Origin: JBHENW01 sp046261875
GTDB taxonomy: Bacteria > Acidobacteriota > Thermoanaerobaculia > UBA5066 > Gp7-AA6
Assembly (NCBI GenBank): GCA_046261875.1
Contig: JBHENW010000048.1
Coordinates: forward strand, 1 to 35,498
Direction: 5' to 3'
DNA length: 35,498 nucleotides
Each line of letters starts with the position of its first letter. Position 1 is the stretch's first letter. The translations under genes and the position numbers were made by a program. This document shows, in pieces, positions 32,693-35,498 of the stretch. Under the pieces are notes generated by a model. That model saw nothing but the letters and a program-made list of their open reading frames with translations, searched no databases and was not told the DNA's origin.

Positions 32693-34663
32693 TCAAGAGG
32701 CCGTTCCCCGGGCGACCGCGAGTGAGCGAGCCACCTCGGGCTGGCCCGGGTCGAGAGCGAGGGAGCGCTCCAGCAGCCGGATCACTTCGGGCCGGTTGCC
32801 CAGGCAGGTCTGGAACAGGGCCAACGCATTGATCGTGCGGGCCTCGCCGGTCTTTCCTTCGAATGGCGACAGGACGTCCAGAGCCCGTCTGCAGTCTCCC
32901 GACCGGTGCAGGAAGTGACCGTGGGCCCGCGCGATCTCCTCGTTTTCGGGGAACTCGCGCTGCGAGCGAAGGAGGAGCGATCCCGCGGCCTGAGGCTTGC
33001 CCGTCTTTTCGTACTCGCGCGCCCAAGCCGCTACGGCCGGCCCCGGATCGGACTTCAGAAGGCGTAAAGACCGCATCAACCACTCGGCTGCGGCCTCGTG
33101 CCGCCCGGCGGACCGTTCCAGGACGGCCATGTTGAAGAGCGCGGCCGGATAGTCCGGCCGCAGCGAAAGGGACTTCTCGTAGGCCTCCCGCGCTCCGCGT
33201 GTGTCGTTCTTGGTGTCGCGCAGGTACGTGCCGAGGTTGTTCCAGGCTCCTTCGGTCAGCCCCGGCCGGTCTCCCCCCGGCGGAGCCAGCGGTTGCGTGT
33301 CTGCCCCGGATATGTACCCCAGGGCGATCAGCTTACGCGCGTACTCGCTCGCCTCCTCGGGAGACGTCTCGGCGGCGGCAAGCCGCCGGACCGGGGTTTC
33401 GGAAAGCCAGGCCTTTCGTTGCGGGCTCGAAAGATCGGTGAACGCGGCCGCCAGCGCCTTGCCCGGCATGCGTGGATCGGCCGGCAGCCCGAGCAGCGAA
33501 AGGACGGTCGGCGCCACGTCGAGGATTCCCGCTTCCGCGCGGCCGGCGGCGTTCCGCGCCGCGCCCCCCCAGGCCGCGAAGACGCCGTGCGGGCGGTGCC
33601 AGAACGCCGCAGTCGCCGCGTCCTTCGACGCGAAGTCGCAGGGCCGCTCGTGGCCCCACTTGAACCCATGGTCGGAATGGACGAGAAGGGTCGCTCCGTC
33701 CTCCCGGGCGCGCCGCATCCACTGACCGAGGATTGCGTCCACCATCGCGTAGTACCGCTCGACGATTCCGCCGTAGCGCGCCGCGTCGGCGTCCGAGACA
33801 CAGGACAGCTTCGGCGGCGCGAAGCTCCCAAAGACGTGCCCGATCTCGTCGGTCCCCTCCAGGTAGAGCACGAGGAGATCCGGCAGCTGGCGGTCGTACA
33901 GCTCCCGGGCGAGGAGATGGCTCGCGCGCGTGGCTCCGAGGATCCGCCGGAGAGACTCGCGCCGCTCGCTTGCGGCGGGCTCCGCGCCCGCGATCCAGCC
34001 CTCGAGCTCGGCGTCTTCCACGCGCGCTCTGCGGTTGACGGTCTCGGGCACGGCCAGCTCGAGCGCCGCGGGATAGACGACGCCGGCGTAGGAAGCGCGG
34101 TCGAAGAGGATGGGGCTCGCATGATCGGACACGAAGAAACCGCTGACCTGTTCCGCGGGGTGAGTTGCCCACCACCCGACGACGCCGACGGTGCGCCCGG
34201 CGTCCGACGCGTAGTTCCAGACCGCCGCGACCTCGCGGGAGCGTCCCGAGATGGGGACCTTGCGGCCGCTGCGCGGATCGACCTCCTGGAAGTCCAGAAC
34301 GCGGTGCACCTCCGGGCCGACGCCCGTCGCCGCGGAAGTCCAGAGGAGCGGCGAAAGGAGAGGCGAGAAGCTCGCAAGACGCGCCGAGTAGCCCTCCTCC
34401 GCCAGCCGTTTCCAGTTCGGCATCTTCCCCGTCGCGGCGACGCCGTCGAGCAGCTCCCAGTCGAGTCCGTCGAGCCCGAGCCAGATGACGGGGGGGCGCT
34501 TTCCCTCGGCGCGTTTTTGCGTGCGCGACGCGACGTCCGAGGATTCCACCGGCGGATCGAGGACTGGCAGGGCGGCCGCCGGGGCGGCCCGCTCGGTTCG
34601 CCTGCAGGATCCGGCCGCTGCCGCGATCGCGAGCAGTGCTGCAACCCCCTTCGTCTTCGTCAC
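32693..34663 (-). CDS. alkaline-phosphatase-superfamily phosphodiesterase with C-terminal TPRs, lipoprotein
   Basis: A 656-residue product with a lipoprotein-like signal (AGSC, Cys20). Residues about 56-410 are a type I phosphodiesterase/nucleotide pyrophosphatase-like domain with the metal ligands in place: Asp65 in LGLDGLDW, probable nucleophile Thr109 in PLLWTSAATG, Asp272 and His276 in GTDEIGHVFG, Asp331 and His332 in HSDHGF, and His359 in RPHGVF. Residues about 465-650 are TPR repeats (AYEKSLSLRPDYPAALFNMAVLE, LLERSLALDPGQPEVARSLAV). It probably hydrolyses a phosphodiester or phosphonate in the periplasm or at the outer membrane, with TPRs for binding partners. The substrate is unknown. 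It is first of a two-gene operon and divergent from the gene at 34714. Confidence 0.85.
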   Translation of the reverse strand: MTKTKGVAALLAIAAAAGSCRRTERAAPAAALPVLDPPVESSDVASRTQKRAEGKRPPVIWLGLDGLDWELLDGVAATGKMPNWKRLAEEGYSARLASFSPLLSPLLWTSAATGVGPEVHRVLDFQEVDPRSGRKVPISGRSREVAAVWNYASDAGRTVGVVGWWATHPAEQVSGFFVSDHASPILFDRASYAGVVYPAALELAVPETVNRRARVEDAELEGWIAGAEPAASERRESLRRILGATRASHLLARELYDRQLPDLLVLYLEGTDEIGHVFGSFAPPKLSCVSDADAARYGGIVERYYAMVDAILGQWMRRAREDGATLLVHSDHGFKWGHERPCDFASKDAATAAFWHRPHGVFAAWGGAARNAAGRAEAGILDVAPTVLSLLGLPADPRMPGKALAAAFTDLSSPQRKAWLSETPVRRLAAAETSPEEASEYARKLIALGYISGADTQPLAPPGGDRPGLTEGAWNNLGTYLRDTKNDTRGAREAYEKSLSLRPDYPAALFNMAVLERSAGRHEAAAEWLMRSLRLLKSDPGPAVAAWAREYEKTGKPQAAGSLLLRSQREFPENEEIARAHGHFLHRSGDCRRALDVLSPFEGKTGEARTINALALFQTCLGNRPEVIRLLERSLALDPGQPEVARSLAVARGTAS

Positions 34664-34701
34664 TTGCCGGACGGTAGCACGCGCGATCCGAGAGCCTTCG
34701 G

Positions 34702-34707
34702 TACACT
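34702..34707 (+). promoter_or_regulatory. possible -10 element (TACACT) giving a leaderless transcript
   Basis: TACACT ends seven bases before the ATG at 34714, placing a typical transcription start at or next to the A of the start codon. There is no Shine-Dalgarno sequence, consistent with leaderless translation. A -35 element is not evident. Confidence 0.35.
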
Positions 34708-34713
34708 TTTCCC

Positions 34714-35217
34714 ATGAAGAAAGCTCTGTCGGCTTCCCTGGTCCTTCTCTGCCTTGGCGCGACGCTCGCGGCGCAGTCGCCCGACCCGATCCTGCGGATC
34801 CCCGGAGGCGCCGACCGGCGCATCGGGGGCGCGTCCCTGCTGGGAAAGGATCAGGTCGACGTCCGCCTCGAGGACAGCGCGGGGAACGTCACCGTGTACC
34901 ACGGCATGCCGTTGCTCGACGTCCTGGAGAAGAACGGCCTGCAGACGAGAACCATGGCGGCCGAACGCAAGACCGCGCCCGGCGTGGTGCTCGCCGTGGC
35001 GCGCGACGGCTACACCGTGGTCTTTTCTCTCGGCGAGCTGCTCATGCACCGCGCCGATCCGCGCGTGTTCCTCGTCGCCGAGTCGAGCGTCGGGCCGCTT
35101 CCGGCCAACGAGGGGCCGGTGCGCCTCATCGTGTATGGAGATCGCGTCCGTTCGGCGTACGGGCTCGCGCGCATCGAGCTGCGGTATCTGGCGGAGAATC
35201 CCGGGCAGCGGAAATAA
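34714..35217 (+). CDS. secreted sulfite-oxidase-fold (molybdopterin-binding-like) protein without Mo-ligand Cys
   Basis: A 167-residue product with a signal peptide (residues 1-20, ending TLAAQ). The mature part resembles the small exported relatives of the oxidoreductase molybdopterin-binding domain: a PLLDVLEKNGL segment, DGYTVVFSLGELL, FLVAESSVGPLPANEGPVRLIVYGD and a terminal RIELRYL strand. The mature protein contains no cysteine, so the Cys that ligates Mo in true sulfite oxidases is absent, and the domain is shorter than in the enzymes. It is therefore more likely a binding or scaffold protein than an oxidoreductase. It is convergent with a TauE/SafE exporter gene, 11 bp away. Function unknown. 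Confidence 0.65.
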   Translation: MKKALSASLVLLCLGATLAAQSPDPILRIPGGADRRIGGASLLGKDQVDVRLEDSAGNVTVYHGMPLLDVLEKNGLQTRTMAAERKTAPGVVLAVARDGYTVVFSLGELLMHRADPRVFLVAESSVGPLPANEGPVRLIVYGDRVRSAYGLARIELRYLAENPGQRK

Positions 35218-35228
35218 CTTCCCGGACG

Positions 35229-35498
35229 TTACGACACGATCAATTTCAATCCTGCGACGAGCAGCACCACAGCCAGCAGCCGTCGCAGGGTCATGCTCGC
35301 CAGACGGCGGCTCCCCTGTCCGGCTCCGATCAGACCGCCCAGGATTGCCGCGCCCATCCAGAGAACGGTCGAGGGCGGCAGGAGCGCGATGGCCGCCGGA
35401 CGGCCGAGCAGGCCGGCCAGCGAGTTGACCCAGATGAATGCCGCGGACACGGCAGCCGTCGGCTTTGGGTCCGCCCATCGCCCCACGAGCAGCAGAGG
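35229..35498 (-). CDS. TauE/SafE-family sulfite/organosulfonate exporter, C-terminal part (runs off window end)
   Basis: The frame is open to the window edge with no certain start; a GTG at 35486 is internal in character, since the preceding codons (PLLLV) belong to the same helix. The visible 89 residues include the TauE/SafE motif WADPKPTAAVSAAFIWVNS followed by AGLLG, then the helices VLWMGAAILGGLIGAG and LLAVVLLVAGLKLIV at the C-terminus. The family moves anions such as sulfite or sulfoacetate across the inner membrane. The substrate here is inferred from family only. Convergent with the molybdopterin-fold gene. Confidence 0.8.
   Translation of the reverse strand, partial: PLLLVGRWADPKPTAAVSAAFIWVNSLAGLLGRPAAIALLPPSTVLWMGAAILGGLIGAGQGSRRLASMTLRRLLAVVLLVAGLKLIVS

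Noticed and set aside
34660..35478. Minus-strand frame of about 270 codons covering the molybdopterin-fold gene.
   Set aside because: It overlaps the convincing plus-strand secreted protein and the TauE/SafE C-terminus in another frame and shows no domain signature.
1..35498. tRNA, rRNA, riboswitch or phage/integrase signatures.
   Set aside because: None could be supported by reading both strands; no cloverleaf with TTCRA-type loop in an intergenic region and no integrase or structural phage gene motifs.

Overview
High-GC bacterial DNA (about two-thirds G+C by eye, strongly GC-biased third codon positions). The gene content points to Acidobacteriota: an Oar-type TonB-dependent receptor with a carboxypeptidase-regulatory-like N-terminus, a tandem array of membrane Ser/Thr kinases with TolB-like propellers, a cytochrome c/PHM-type copper monooxygenase fusion, an oligopeptidase B carrying a signal peptide, and TPR lipoproteins. 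The phylum call is inference; there is no rRNA or tRNA in the window. No CRISPR array, phage or insertion sequence was seen.

Layout. 1-749 (-): N-terminal half of an ArsB-type permease, divergent from an oligopeptidase B (811-2955). 3093-4055: a decayed chimera in which the front of a short-chain dehydrogenase is joined to remnants of a TolB-like/TPR protein. 4072-5718 (-): secreted TPR protein, with a 42-bp imperfect inverted repeat in its divergent upstream region. 5958-6740: multi-spanning membrane protein whose coding signal starts upstream of the first canonical start. 6730-8481 (-): two YkuD-type L,D-transpeptidases in tandem, one apparently active and one with the catalytic Cys replaced by Ser. 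8555-10636 (-): GAF plus four PAS domains with no output domain.

10759-19010 (+): an array of four paralogous Ser/Thr kinases. A and B are fused by a deletion and carry further indels, C is intact, and D has one single-base frameshift. The damage could be real decay or, in this repetitive region, assembly or consensus error. 19017-21367 (-): a Spy-like lipoprotein, a DUF2541-like lipoprotein and a cytochrome c/PHM copper monooxygenase.

21401-28787 (+): DUF4126 membrane protein, MerR regulator, then a tightly overlapping signalling operon of GGDEF-PilZ diguanylate cyclase, membrane histidine kinase, single-domain receiver, degenerate-GGDEF/EAL phosphodiesterase and an ABC-ATPase-like protein with all its catalytic motifs degraded, followed by lysA. 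This set looks like a self-contained c-di-GMP synthesis/degradation module wired to a two-component pair and a probable ABC pseudo-ATPase, and it is the most promising candidate for an undescribed system. 28917-31700: TonB-dependent receptor flanked by hairpins. 31762-34663 (-): an alkaline-phosphatase-superfamily/TPR lipoprotein and a secreted protein of unknown function. 34714-35498: a sulfite-oxidase-fold protein without a Mo-ligand Cys, convergent with the C-terminus of a TauE/SafE exporter.

No gene-free stretch exceeds 300 bases.
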